NCBI RefSeq assembly: GCF_011304355.1
Contig: NZ_CP049888.1
Span: forward strand, 1,178,001-1,242,000
DNA from: Weissella coleopterorum
GTDB taxonomy: Bacteria > Bacillota > Bacilli > Lactobacillales > Lactobacillaceae
Direction of reading: 5' to 3'
Length of the DNA: 64,000 bases
Shown here: one piece after another, positions 27,929 through 38,055 of the stretch
Position numbering within the stretch: the stretch's first letter is position 1
How the letters are laid out: each line of letters begins with the position of its first letter
The notes under the pieces: model-generated
The model's input: only the letters and a program-made list of their open reading frames with translations
Told to the model about the DNA's origin: nothing
The model's database searches: none
Made by a program: the position numbers and the translations under genes

Positions 27929-29032
27929 TTAACGTGTACTTTGCTCTTTTTCGTATTCAGCAATAAACTTATCAGTTTTTGCATTAATACCTTTCAGATC
28001 ATTTAATTGGAAGGCACTAATAATTTCAATTTCGCGATCCAACGTAATTCGTTCATCCGGATGAGCTAATTGATAGGCACGCATAATTGCATTAATCGAA
28101 CGTTTTTGTAAGCGTGGAATTTGCGCATATTCAATTTTGGGATTAAATTTAATTCCACGAAAGACTCCGCCGATAATCATCTTAGCTTTTGGAAACCTAA
28201 ATTTAACGTTTCGCTTTAATAGTACACGCGGCAATTCATACTTCAATGCACCCCAAGCCAAGCTACGAGCGTCCTTCTTCGAAATTCGTCGTCCAGTTAG
28301 AATTCGATTTCTAAATTCATAACCATACCGCCAAAGTCGACTTTCGTCTTTTTCACGAATGACATCACCTGGCATCGAATTTTCTTTTGACTTATGCACA
28401 ACAACCGAATTTAAAACGGTATATCCACGATTAACGTCTGCAATACGATTGGTATACTCCATATCATCACCCCAAATGAAGTACTCTTTTTGTGGTAAAC
28501 CAACCATTGCCACCATTTCGCGTGAAAATAGCACAGACACAAAGGTTGAATTAACAACCTCAATTCCTTTGTTATCACTATTTAAATGACTTTGCCACGT
28601 AAATCCACGTGGTGCTGGAACATTCATCCATGAAGGATTACCTGTTCGCTCACCCCACCGCACAACAGAATTTACAAAACCGACTTTTTCATTTTCAGCA
28701 ATAAATTCAACTAAATATTTTAAAGCATCTGGATCTACAATCGTGTCATCATCCATGAGCCAAACATAGTCATCGTCTAGCTTCTCCGCAAATAAACGAA
28801 CAGCTTGATTAAATCCACCGGCACCACCCAAATTATCCGGTGAGTTATAAACGATCACACGTGGATCTTCAATCGTGGCTAAATATTCTGCAGTTCCATC
28901 ATTAGATTTATTATTAACTACAATTACATGGCTTAAGTAATCAGTTTGATTTAATACTGCTTGCAACGATTCTTTAAGCAGGGCTAGTCGATTGTAAGTA
29001 ACAATCGCCGCTGCGACCTTCTTATTTGTCAT
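27929..29032 (-). CDS. glycosyltransferase family 2, GlfT2-like
   Basis: A 367-residue cytoplasmic GT2 enzyme. It has AAIVTYNRLALLKESL at the start, VVNNKSNDGT, the DxD-type motif LMDDDTIVD and the acceptor-side motif FIWGDDMEYTNR followed by HKSKENS, a pattern close to galactofuranosyl- and rhamnosyl-transferases. The ATG at 29032 has GGAGA 5 nt upstream; an in-frame TTG is 12 nt earlier. It is the last gene of a three-gene unit behind an ABC exporter, so it probably elongates the exported glycan. The sugar is not certain. Confidence 0.85.
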   Translation of the reverse strand: MTNKKVAAAIVTYNRLALLKESLQAVLNQTDYLSHVIVVNNKSNDGTAEYLATIEDPRVIVYNSPDNLGGAGGFNQAVRLFAEKLDDDYVWLMDDDTIVDPDALKYLVEFIAENEKVGFVNSVVRWGERTGNPSWMNVPAPRGFTWQSHLNSDNKGIEVVNSTFVSVLFSREMVAMVGLPQKEYFIWGDDMEYTNRIADVNRGYTVLNSVVVHKSKENSMPGDVIREKDESRLWRYGYEFRNRILTGRRISKKDARSLAWGALKYELPRVLLKRNVKFRFPKAKMIIGGVFRGIKFNPKIEYAQIPRLQKRSINAIMRAYQLAHPDERITLDREIEIISAFQLNDLKGINAKTDKFIAEYEKEQSTR

Positions 29033-29058
29033 CTTAATCTCCAAATTTAATTATTAAA

Positions 29059-29886
29059 TTATACAAAATCAATTAATTGATCTTTGAACTTTAAGTAGAG
29101 GTGCGTTCCAATTACTGCAAAGAAAGCAATTTCTAACCAGAAAATAGCCATCATTGTTGGTGAATCCCAGAACCATTGATTATTTAAAAATGTGGCTCGC
29201 CAACCATTCACAATATAATAGAACGGATTTACTCGAGAAATAAAGTAAATAAAGTTATTGAATCCATTCCCTTGCACTGGCTCTGAAAGAATTCCAGAAA
29301 CAAAGAATAATAGACGCAAGACTTGGCGAATCGCCAAATCATAATCGGGAATCAAAATATTGATTGTAGCATTAAAAATACCTAAGAAAAATAACATTAC
29401 AAATGCCGCAAACAAGTAATAAATCACTTGAAACCAGTAAATACTAGGGTGAAAATGGCCAGTTACAATCATTGCAATCATTGCAACTCCAGAGATTGAT
29501 AAGACCGCCGGAATCACCTGCACTACCCGAATCATTGGTAAGATTACTACTGGAAATTTAACGTTCTTAACCATGTATAATTGGGTCTGGATTGATCGAA
29601 TCGTATCTGAAAAACCTTGATTTACTAAATACCAGGCTGAAAAACCAACTGCCATCCAGGTAAAATATGGCATTCCATCTTGTGGCGCACGGGTTTGAAA
29701 TCCTCCTCCAAAAATGACAGCGTATGTCAAAACTTGGAATAGTGGATCTAAAATTTCCCACAAACTACCTAAATATTTGTGCGCATTATTGGCCCGCGTA
29801 TCATAAATAGCCAGCCTTACTGTTAATCCAATATTTTTGATTTGCTCCAACATCAGTTGAAACATTGATTTAATAATAATCCACAT
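29059..29886 (-). CDS. polysaccharide/teichoic-acid ABC transporter permease (TagG-like)
   Basis: A 275-residue ABC-2 type permease with about six membrane helices and the characteristic YLGSLWEILDPLFQVLTYAVIF near the N-terminus and INPFYYIVNGWR-like VNPFYYIVNGWRAT near the C-terminus. With the ATPase encoded 5 nt upstream it should export a lipid-linked glycan (teichoic acid or polysaccharide) through the membrane. Substrate is inferred from family. Confidence 0.88.
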   Translation of the reverse strand: MWIIIKSMFQLMLEQIKNIGLTVRLAIYDTRANNAHKYLGSLWEILDPLFQVLTYAVIFGGGFQTRAPQDGMPYFTWMAVGFSAWYLVNQGFSDTIRSIQTQLYMVKNVKFPVVILPMIRVVQVIPAVLSISGVAMIAMIVTGHFHPSIYWFQVIYYLFAAFVMLFFLGIFNATINILIPDYDLAIRQVLRLLFFVSGILSEPVQGNGFNNFIYFISRVNPFYYIVNGWRATFLNNQWFWDSPTMMAIFWLEIAFFAVIGTHLYLKFKDQLIDFV

Positions 29887-29891
29887 TTAAT

Positions 29892-30878
29892 TTACCTACC
29901 ATATCCCATCCAGATCACAAGCGCCATCATGGCCACGATTAATGCTAACGTGAACCACAAGCTAAAGCGACCAAACCCTTCAAAGCTGCGCAGCTTTGTC
30001 ATTTGACGCATTTCAGTTTCTGAAACACCAGACTGAATATATTTATCTTTTAATTGGTCAATTGTAAATAATTGTTGTTGTTGCTTTTCATGGTTCACAA
30101 ATTGCGTGCGTTCGTCTTCACTCATCTGATCTAACTTTTGCGTAAAGGCTTGATATTCATCCGCTACTTGTTTCGTCGGTCCAAAATTCAACATTTGTCC
30201 ATATTGAATCCACATCACTTTATTGGTGAATTCGCGAACTTGTTCTAAATCGTGCGAAACGAAAAAAATCGTTTTACCATCAGCGATAAATTCTCTAATT
30301 TTCGTGAGCGCTTTTTTTGAAAAATTTTGATCACCAACTGATAATGCTTCATCGACGACTAAAATATCCGGATCATTATGAGTTACGATCGAAAAGCCTA
30401 ATTTTGATCGCATCCCTGATGAATAATCTTTGACTGGTTGATCAATAAACTCACCTAATTCTGAAAATTCGACAATCTCTGGCATGGCTAAATCAATTTG
30501 ATGATTAGTCATCCCCATCATTAGTTGTTTTAACCTAATATTCTCACGGCCAGTCAAATCCCAATTTAAGCCCTCATTAATGGCTACCACTCCAATTGAA
30601 CCATTAATTTCTAAGGTTCCCGAAGTTTGTGGAATCACCCCACTCAAAACATTCAAAAGAGTTGACTTACCAGAACCATTCGTTCCAACAATTCCAACGA
30701 CATCACCTGGCTCAATATCAAAAGTTAAACCCCGTAAAGCCCAAAAATTGGCACCATCAGTGTTGCCTTTAAAAATAGATTTTAATTTTTCGGATTGAGT
30801 TGAAAACAATTGGAAATTTTTAGTTATTCCCTGTGCTCGCACCGTATATTGTTTCGCTTCATCAAGCATTCTGTTCAC
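29892..30878 (-). CDS. polysaccharide/teichoic-acid ABC transporter ATP-binding protein (TagH-like)
   Basis: A 328-residue ATPase of the TagH/Wzt group. Walker A GTNGSGKST, signature YSSGMRSKLGFS and Walker B ILVVDEALSVGD are all visible, with FVSHD as H-loop. A C-terminal extension ends in one membrane helix (about 305-325), as in TagH proteins. It opens the three-gene tagH-tagG-glycosyltransferase unit. Confidence 0.9.
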   Translation of the reverse strand: MNRMLDEAKQYTVRAQGITKNFQLFSTQSEKLKSIFKGNTDGANFWALRGLTFDIEPGDVVGIVGTNGSGKSTLLNVLSGVIPQTSGTLEINGSIGVVAINEGLNWDLTGRENIRLKQLMMGMTNHQIDLAMPEIVEFSELGEFIDQPVKDYSSGMRSKLGFSIVTHNDPDILVVDEALSVGDQNFSKKALTKIREFIADGKTIFFVSHDLEQVREFTNKVMWIQYGQMLNFGPTKQVADEYQAFTQKLDQMSEDERTQFVNHEKQQQQLFTIDQLKDKYIQSGVSETEMRQMTKLRSFEGFGRFSLWFTLALIVAMMALVIWMGYGR

Positions 30879-31040
30879 CTTTTTATTTAAGTATCAATTC
30901 GATTGCTTTAATCATGGTATCTAAAAACGTTTAACTTTTCAAGTTTACCATTCCAATCATGCCCGCTTCTTAACAATTTAACGGCTAACTAGTATTCAAC
31001 AAGTTGATATCAAAACTCAATTCTATCCTGTTTTGATTAT

Positions 31041-32743
31041 TTACTTTGGAGCCTGATTTTTCCTTAATGTTTCCACGACCGAACGTTGCGGTGTAACTGC
31101 CAAGGTTTGTTGGCCCTCAAAAATCACAAAACCAGGTTTAGAACCATTCGGCTTCCGTAAACGACGAATTGGTAAATAATCTACCGGTACATTTGAAGAA
31201 TCACGTGCCTTAGAGAAATATGCAGCTAATTTAGCCCCTTCTTCAATCGTTTTTGCACTCGGTTTACTATCATGAATGACTACGTGGGATCCCGGTATAT
31301 CTTTGGTGTGTAACCAAATATCATGTCGATCTGACGATTTCATTGATAATCGTTCATTCTGTAGATTATTTTTCCCAACCTCAATTAAAGTCCCATCAGT
31401 TGCATAGAATTTTTCGGGTGCGCTCACTTGCGGCTTCTGTTTTTTCTTAGTCTGGATTCTTAAGTAACCTTCTTGAATTAATTCTTGCTTAATTTCTTCA
31501 ATGTCCTTAGGAGCCGCAATATTTACTTGTGATTGCAAATTTTCAAAATAAGCAATCTCCAAATTCGCTATTTTCATTTGTTCATCAATATATTTAACGG
31601 AAGCTTTTAATTTATTGTATCGAGTAAAGTATTTTTGAGCATTTCTTGACGGACTCAGCTGATTAGACAATTCAATCGTCAACGATTTATTATCATCGTA
31701 ATAATTTGGTAGATCAATGGTTGTCATACCTCGTTCTACCTCATGCATATAAGTCGTTAAAAGTTCACCTTTCACTTTATATTCATCAGCTTGGCTAACT
31801 GTCACTAGTTCTTGTTGAAATTTTTTTACCTTATTTCGATTTTTTTTGAGTTCATTTTTAATGACCCGTAAAACCACATTCGCCTGCTGATTAACCCGAT
31901 CTCGTTCAGATTTTTCAGCAAAATATTGGTCTAACATTGCAGAAAGCGTCTCAAATTGACTGACGGTCCCTGGAAGAGTCTGCCAATTAAAAGGGGCAAA
32001 TTTAATCCCGCGTTCTTGTTCTACAATTTGGGGGCCGGTGTGTCAAAATGTTCCAACCAAGCTTGTGCATTCGCTAAGGCATCCCCCGGATTATGTAAGA
32101 CAGTTGCTAATTCTAATGCTGAATCCTTTGCCAACCCCTGAAAACTTTGTTGTAAAGCCTTTGCTAAATCTGATATTTCTGGAATATCTAAAATTAATTG
32201 GGCCAAACCATGTAATGATTTGAAAGGGTTCAAGACGTCTTGTTTTGGTGGCATAATGTAACGACCACCTGGAATCAAAGAACGAACCCGATTTTGGTCA
32301 GGCGAAACGTGCTTAATTAAATCAATAATTTTTTGTTCTGCTTCACTAACTAGGAATAAATTCGAGTGCCGACCCATCATTTCAAGATACAAAGACGTCT
32401 TCTCTTCATCACCTAATTCATTTCGTCCAGTGGTTGCAAATTTAATGATTCGATCATTTTCGATTTGCTCAACGCTCAATAACTGTGCTCCCTCTAAATG
32501 CTTACGTAACATCATAACGAAATTAGGCGCGGTTTGCGGATTGGTATACTTAATTTGCGAAATTTGAGCCCGTGCAAAGCTTGGATGCGCGCTCAATAGA
32601 ACCGGATAATTTTTCCGGTTATTGCGTACTGTGATAAAAACTTCATTGGGATACGGTTGATGAATCTTAGTGATTCGACCACCAGCCAAGGTTTGATTTA
32701 ATTCATGTACCATTGCATGTGTAAAGAGACCATCAAATGCCAT
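31041..32743 (-). CDS. rqcH: Rqc2-homologue RqcH (fibronectin-binding FbpA family), frame broken by one missing base
   Basis: Binds stalled 50S-peptidyl-tRNA complexes and adds C-terminal Ala tails in ribosome quality control. The first 236 or so codons hold the NFACT-N domain (MAFDGLFTHAMVHEL, GGRITKIHQPYPNE). The second frame holds the coiled coil and the NFACT-R domain with DRHDIWLHTKDIPGSHVVI. They join at GGGGG 32030-32034; one extra base restores DTPAPQIVEQERGIKFAPF and a continuous 567-residue protein, the normal length. Read as a homopolymer error or recent frameshift. GAGGAGG precedes the ATG. Confidence 0.88.
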
Positions 32744-32807
32744 GCGATACCTCCTCTTGCTGTAAAATTCAACCCACTAGTTGACATAGATCATCGTCAG
32801 CCTGGGA

Positions 32808-33752
32808 TTAATCGGATAATGTGTTTAAATATGCTTCACTTCTTTGTTGATCCAAAACCAGTTGTTCCATCAAATCGGGCATACCTGAAAATTCGACTTC
32901 AGCTCGTAAATATTGATGCCAACGTATCTTCACCTGTTCGCCGTAAACCAAATCAGTAAAATTAAATAAATTAATTTCCAAGGTTTGAGCACGACCAGCA
33001 CCAAATGTTACATTATAGCCGATTTGAGCCATTCCGCCATACCATTTCTGATTGACTAGTACTTCCACCACGTACACCCCATCTTGGGGCAACCGTTCAT
33101 CAACTGGTGTCACAATATTTAGCGTCGGAAATCCCATCTCACGTCCACGAGCATCACCATGTACAACAACCCCGGTTGTTGTATAAACTCGATTGAGAAT
33201 TGGAGTAACGAGCTCCACTTTTCCCGCATCTAATAACGCCCGAATTTTAGTTGATGCAGCTTCCGTCCCTTGAACTAAAATTGGCTGTACTTCCAAAACT
33301 TCAAAGCGATCTTTTGCTAATTGGGGTAGTGTACTCATATTAGCAATGTCTGCCGGGCCAAATGTATGATCAAATCCTGCCACCACTGCCATCGCATGCA
33401 AATCAACCATATACTGTTGTACGAATTGTGTTGGTGGAACTTGAGCTAACGCTGAAGTAAACTCGACCATGTACACCAAATCCACCCCCATATCAGCAAA
33501 AATTTCTAATTTCTGTGATGTTGGGGTTAAGTATTTCAACGGCTGTGACTGTTTGCTAAACACAATCGAAGCATGTTGATTATAAGTTAAGACAGCTAGT
33601 TTAATTTTTTCTTGTTGAGCTTTTTTAGCTGCTCGTTGTAATACTGCCTGATGCCCAATATGAACTCCATCAAAGAACCCCATTGCTAAAACCACTGGTT
33701 CTTTATCAATCTGACTCAATTGATAAGGATGATGTAAATGAATAATTCGCAT
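32808..33752 (-). CDS. ribF: bifunctional riboflavin kinase/FAD synthetase
   Basis: Makes FMN from riboflavin and FAD from FMN. The 314-residue protein has the nucleotidyltransferase motif GFFDGVHIGHQAVL near residue 27, TxxxG-like STKIRALLDAG and the flavokinase motif GDARGREMGFPTLNI. It follows truB as in most Firmicutes (truB-ribF). It starts 30 nt after the corrected truB stop codon at 33783, so the two are probably co-transcribed. Confidence 0.95.
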   Translation of the reverse strand: MRIIHLHHPYQLSQIDKEPVVLAMGFFDGVHIGHQAVLQRAAKKAQQEKIKLAVLTYNQHASIVFSKQSQPLKYLTPTSQKLEIFADMGVDLVYMVEFTSALAQVPPTQFVQQYMVDLHAMAVVAGFDHTFGPADIANMSTLPQLAKDRFEVLEVQPILVQGTEAASTKIRALLDAGKVELVTPILNRVYTTTGVVVHGDARGREMGFPTLNIVTPVDERLPQDGVYVVEVLVNQKWYGGMAQIGYNVTFGAGRAQTLEINLFNFTDLVYGEQVKIRWHQYLRAEVEFSGMPDLMEQLVLDQQRSEAYLNTLSD

Positions 33753-33782
33753 GCGTTCTCAACCTCTTTTTTACCTTTAATT

Positions 33783-34687
33783 TCAATTAATTTTAAACGT
33801 CCGATAGGGCCGATATTGATTTTTATCAAAATCCCAAGCAACTACGGACTTAACTTCATTTGCGTAGACGTACACAAGTTGATCCGTTTGAAATGGCATT
33901 TCTGTAACCGGCAAACCTTTTCCATCCTTCACTTCCGCCCATTGGATTGCGGTTAATTCAACGTGGATTAGGGGCTTTAAGGCGTAGTCTAACGGATAAA
34001 TTAACTGTTCAATTTCATCCGGGGTTGATTCAGCAAGCTTTTCTAGCGTATGAGCTTGTTCTAAGTTAAACCCCCCGCTTCAATTCGAGTCAGTTGGCTC
34101 ATAACCGCAGGTACACCTAAAAATTTACCTAGATCAACAGCTAACGTTCGGATATAGGTCCCCTTTGAAACCTGAGCTGTGAATTTAAAAGTTTGGGTTC
34201 CAGACTGTGCATCAAACTTGGGTTCATTTATATTTTTAAATTCATAAATTTTAACACGTCTTTTTGGACGTTCAACCGTTTCACCGGCACGAGCATATTG
34301 GTATAACCGACGGCCATTCACTTTAACTGCAGAATACATCGGTGGAATTTGAATAATTTCCCCTGTTAATTTTTGCATTCCCGCTTGAATTTCATCCAAT
34401 GTAAATGGATTTACTAAGGGCATTTTCTCAACGACAGCCCCATCTAAATCCTCAGTTTCGGTTGCAAATCCCAAAGTAATCTCACCCGTGTAAATTTTGC
34501 CACTATTTTGTAAAAATTCAATTGTTTTCGTTGCACGCCCTAATGCCACTGGTAAAACACCATCAACGGAAGGATCTAACGTGCCCGCATGCCCAATTTT
34601 TTTCATCTTTAAAATTTTACGTAATTTAAAAACTACATCATGCGAAGTCATCCCACTAGGTTTATTTATTGCAATAATTCCGTCCAT
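33783..34687 (-). CDS. truB: tRNA pseudouridine(55) synthase, frame broken by one missing base
   Basis: Makes pseudouridine 55 in the T-loop of tRNAs. The start at 34687 (MDGIIAINKPSGMTSHDVV) has GAGGAGG 6 nt upstream. The catalytic Asp is in GHAGTLDPSVDGVLP and the KGTYIRTLAVDLG motif follows. The frame stops at 34061 after IEAGGLT, but one extra base in CCCCCC 34071-34076 gives IEAGGFNLEQAHTLEKLAE and continues to a TGA at 33783, 301 residues in all, matching the family. The regained part is the RNA-binding C-terminal domain. Confidence 0.88.
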
Positions 34688-34763
34688 CTCGATCCTCCTC
34701 AATCAGTTCATTACAATTTAGGTAATAAAAGGTAAAAAACACGTCAAAAATGACGTGCCTGCA

Positions 34764-35276
34764 CTACTTTAACTTATCATGTTCATAGGTATGCACTAAA
34801 TCTAAATTCGGGAAATTTTGTTGCCTTAAGGCTTCGTAAATAACGATCGCGGCCGAATTGGAAAGATTTAAGGCCCGAATATGTTGGTCATTTTGTGGAA
34901 TGCGCAAAGCCAAATCAGCATGTTCCCGCATAAATGTCTCCGGCAACCCGGTGGTTTCTTTTCCAAACATGAAATAATAGTCATGGTCGGAAAGCGTATA
35001 GTCAACTTCGTGATAACTCCGATCAGCAAACTTTGAAATTAAAAATAGTTCATCTTGATCGGATAAAGTGCTCATAAAGCTTGTTAAATCTGGATGAATG
35101 GTAATATCAACAGTCTCCCAGTAATCTAATCCTGCTCGTTTCAGATGCTTATCATCCAACTGAAAACCCAAAGGTTCAATTAAATGTAATTTAGTGTTAG
35201 TTCCTGTAGCAGTTCGCGCGATATTACCTGTATTCGCAGGCATTAATGGTTCAAATAAAACAATATGATTAGTCAT
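34764..35276 (-). CDS. trmL: tRNA (cytidine/uridine-2'-O)-methyltransferase TrmL
   Basis: SPOUT-class methyltransferase that 2'-O-methylates the wobble base of tRNA-Leu. The 170-residue protein begins IVLFEPLMPANTGNIARTA, has LKRAGLDYWE, FMFGKETTGLP and the knot-forming segment LNLSNSAAIVIYEALRQ. It overlaps recO by 8 nt, indicating translational coupling. Confidence 0.93.
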   Translation of the reverse strand: MTNHIVLFEPLMPANTGNIARTATGTNTKLHLIEPLGFQLDDKHLKRAGLDYWETVDITIHPDLTSFMSTLSDQDELFLISKFADRSYHEVDYTLSDHDYYFMFGKETTGLPETFMREHADLALRIPQNDQHIRALNLSNSAAIVIYEALRQQNFPNLDLVHTYEHDKLK

Positions 35277-36093
35277 CGTTTTGCTTTCCTTTTTCTAAAG
35301 TTGATGTTTGGCGCCTTCCAAGCCGGTCCTGCCAATTATCTAATTGTTGAATAAAAGTTTTACTTTTTAAATGTATTCCAACTTGATCATCATAAATATG
35401 ATTCATGAGCCGAGCCATCTCTTGTTTCGTCTTGGCCTTTAATTTTAAAGAACCCAATTGGTTTAAAGATATTTGAGAAAATTTTGATAAAACTAGCATG
35501 GCTTTAGGATCGATTTGCCAGCGTTGATCATCTACTTGAAAATGATTTTGACAAAGAACCCCATGGTATTGATCCGAAAAATCCAAAGGAAGGTCACTTC
35601 GCCCACAAATTGCACATTGACTCCAATTCATTTCCAATCCAAAAGCCGGTAACAATGCTAATTCAAAATAGTTAGCAATTCCTTGAGGATCAAATCCGTG
35701 TTCAATTTTTTCTAAACCTAATTGAGCTAAATCAAACCACGTTGTGAGCGGCTGATTATCCACAAAGGCTGAATCTATTAAGCCTAAAAGATATGTTCCA
35801 TAGGCATTTAATTCAATATCTTCCATAAATGAACGTGCCAAATGAATAGCTTTAACATCATCAATAAAACTTAACCCATTAAAGTTGATAGTTCCCTCAT
35901 ACGTCGCCTGCATGAGAGGTTGAAGTTCAGCCGTCAAACGGTTTTTCTTCGATTTACCATTTTTTACAAAAAACATTTTTTTGCCGAATTCGCGTGTTAG
36001 AATTTTTACTAACAAATCTCGTTCTTTGTGCTCACGCTGGTACATCACAATCCCTTGAAAAGTGCTTAATCTGGTTTCAGCCACCTTAATCAC
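35269..36093 (-). CDS. recO: DNA repair protein RecO
   Basis: Loads RecA onto SSB-coated DNA in the RecFOR pathway. The 274-residue protein shows an OB-fold N-terminus (FQGIVMYQREHKERDLLVKI), a helical middle and the zinc-finger pair CAICGRSDLP with a later Cys in GVLCQNHF. It follows era by 17 nt in the conserved era-recO order. Confidence 0.92.
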   Translation of the reverse strand: MIKVAETRLSTFQGIVMYQREHKERDLLVKILTREFGKKMFFVKNGKSKKNRLTAELQPLMQATYEGTINFNGLSFIDDVKAIHLARSFMEDIELNAYGTYLLGLIDSAFVDNQPLTTWFDLAQLGLEKIEHGFDPQGIANYFELALLPAFGLEMNWSQCAICGRSDLPLDFSDQYHGVLCQNHFQVDDQRWQIDPKAMLVLSKFSQISLNQLGSLKLKAKTKQEMARLMNHIYDDQVGIHLKSKTFIQQLDNWQDRLGRRQTSTLEKGKQNDD

Positions 36094-36110
36094 CTCCCAA
36101 AGTAACTTAA

Positions 36111-37019
36111 TTAAACATCCGCGTCCTCTTTGTAACCATACGTTTGGAGGGCTTGAGGCTTATCACGCCACCGTTCTTCAACCTTAACCCACGTCTCTAG
36201 GAAAACTTTATCCCCCAACAAACGTTCAATATCACGACGAGCCCTTGTTCCGATTTCCTTAATCATCGCTCCCTGCTTCCCAATAACAATATTTTTCTGG
36301 GTTGGGCGTTCTACCACAATGGTAGCCTGAATATGCAAATGATTTTCATCTTGCCGTTCAATTTTATCAATCACTACTGCCACAGAATGTGGAACTTCTT
36401 GACGAGTTAATTGCAAGACTTTTTCACGAATCAATTCTGCCATGATAAATCGTTCCGGGTGATCCGTAATTTGGTCGGCGGGATAATACTGCGGTCCAAC
36501 CTCCATTTTTGGCATCGCAAAATCAAGAAGGCTCTGGACTCCATCCCCATTGCGGGCCGAAATAGGGAAAATTTCCGCAAAGTCCATTTGAGCTTGATAG
36601 TCTGCAATTAAGGCCAGTAATGCTTCTGGTTTCACTAAATCAATTTTGTTAATAATTAAGTAGACAGGTGTTTTAGTTTCTTTTAGACGATTAATAATAA
36701 AATCATCCCCACGTCCTCTAGGTGTTTCCGCATCGACTAAAAACCAAACCATATCTGATTCACGAATTGCTGACATGGCCGTTTTTACCATATAATCGCC
36801 TAATGAATTTTGGGGTTTGTGAATTCCAGGTGTGTCCAAGAAAACTATTTGACCTTGCGTTGTTGTATAAATTCCTTGAATTTTATTCCGTGTTGTCTGC
36901 GCCTTTGGTGACATAATCGCGATCTTTTCACCAATCATCTGGTTAAGTAAAGTTGATTTACCTACATTTGGTCGTCCCACTAAGGCAATAAAGCCCGACT
37001 TAAATTCTTGTTCACTCAT
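36111..37019 (-). CDS. era: GTPase Era
   Basis: Ribosome-associated GTPase needed for 16S rRNA maturation and 30S assembly. The 302-residue protein has G1 [13 protein letters not shown]2/G3 with [14 protein letters not shown]4 NKID and a C-terminal KH domain with [13 protein letters not shown]. It lies in the phoH-ybeY-dgkA-era-recO cluster. Confidence 0.97.
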   Translation of the reverse strand: MSEQEFKSGFIALVGRPNVGKSTLLNQMIGEKIAIMSPKAQTTRNKIQGIYTTTQGQIVFLDTPGIHKPQNSLGDYMVKTAMSAIRESDMVWFLVDAETPRGRGDDFIINRLKETKTPVYLIINKIDLVKPEALLALIADYQAQMDFAEIFPISARNGDGVQSLLDFAMPKMEVGPQYYPADQITDHPERFIMAELIREKVLQLTRQEVPHSVAVVIDKIERQDENHLHIQATIVVERPTQKNIVIGKQGAMIKEIGTRARRDIERLLGDKVFLETWVKVEERWRDKPQALQTYGYKEDADV

Positions 37020-37105
37020 TATTTTCCTCTTTTTCGTATTAATGACGAGTTTGGTTCGTCATTTGCGTTTAGTACTTTAGCTTGAAATTTCGTGTAGAAA
37101 ATTCA

Positions 37106-37561
37106 CTAAAATTTTAAATTCAATAAACGTTCAATAATTGGTACTACATAGGGATAAAAAACAATTGTTCCCACAGCCATCGCAAAAACAACAGCAAAAA
37201 CAACCGCTCCAGCTGCCACATCCTTTGCAATTTTAGCTAAAGGATGATATTCATACCCCACAATCAAATCAACCATGGTTTCGATCATGGTGTTCACAAA
37301 TTCGGACATCACTACCGCAAAGATAGCCATTGCCGTCCACAACCAATCTTGCCGACCAATATGAAGATGAAAACCCAAATAGATTACAATCACTGATGCA
37401 AAAAAATGGAAGCGCATATTACGTTCCCGTACCAATAACTGCCCGATTCCTTCAACAGCATGCCCAAATGATTGTAAAAAATGCGAGTTTTTGACTACTT
37501 GCTGCTCATCTAATGGCATCATAGGTTTAATTTTTTTATTATCGTTTGAGTCCAAAGTCAT
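37106..37561 (-). CDS. dgkA: diacylglycerol/undecaprenol kinase
   Basis: Small membrane kinase; in Gram-positive bacteria it phosphorylates undecaprenol (and diacylglycerol). The 151-residue protein has an N-terminal polar extension of about 25 residues, then ERNMRFHFFAS, three membrane helices and the catalytic motif EFVNTMIETMVDL with AKDVAAGAV. The start overlaps the ybeY 3' end by 23 nt and is supported by GGGAG 7 nt before the ATG. Confidence 0.93.
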   Translation of the reverse strand: MTLDSNDNKKIKPMMPLDEQQVVKNSHFLQSFGHAVEGIGQLLVRERNMRFHFFASVIVIYLGFHLHIGRQDWLWTAMAIFAVVMSEFVNTMIETMVDLIVGYEYHPLAKIAKDVAAGAVVFAVVFAMAVGTIVFYPYVVPIIERLLNLKF

Positions 37562-38027
37562 CTAAAATCTCCCGTTGTAAACGAAACATTACTTTTTCAT
37601 CTTCTGCACTACGCATATGATCATAATTATTCAAATGTAAGAAACCATGAACGACCAAGAATCCTAATTCCCGTTCGAACGGATGTTCCAAAAAATCGGC
37701 CTGTTCTTGCACTTTATCAACTGACACAAAAATATCACCAATATTTTTAGGTATTTCTTCCATCATCTCAGGATCCATAATAATTGGTAGATCTTCATCA
37801 TCATCCTCTAAGGCAAATGAGATCACATCTGTTGGTTTGTCCAAATTACGGTATTCCCGATTTATACGTTGAATTTCATCATTATTAACAAAGGTTACTG
37901 ACATTTCTGTATTATCAGGTAATTCAAGGTAGGTTCCTGCAAATTGTAAAACTCGTTCCACCAAATCGATTTGAGTGCTAGGCAGCCCTAATTTTGTTTG
38001 GTCATCAATCGCCAAATCCATTTTCAT
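37539..38027 (-). CDS. ybeY: endoribonuclease YbeY
   Basis: Metallo-endoribonuclease for 16S rRNA 3' processing and ribosome quality control. The 162-residue protein has the zinc motif HGFLHLNNYDH (HxxxH then H) and RxLDKPTDVISF. It sits between phoH and dgkA and overlaps dgkA. Confidence 0.95.
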   Translation of the reverse strand: MKMDLAIDDQTKLGLPSTQIDLVERVLQFAGTYLELPDNTEMSVTFVNNDEIQRINREYRNLDKPTDVISFALEDDDEDLPIIMDPEMMEEIPKNIGDIFVSVDKVQEQADFLEHPFERELGFLVVHGFLHLNNYDHMRSAEDEKVMFRLQREILDDFGLKR

Positions 38028-38055
38028 TAATCTCCTGCATTTATTCTAAAGTATA

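Noticed and set aside
33738..33956. plus-strand open frame opposite the truB 3' end
   Set aside because: It is antisense to the restored truB C-terminal domain and has no family resemblance or ribosome-binding site.
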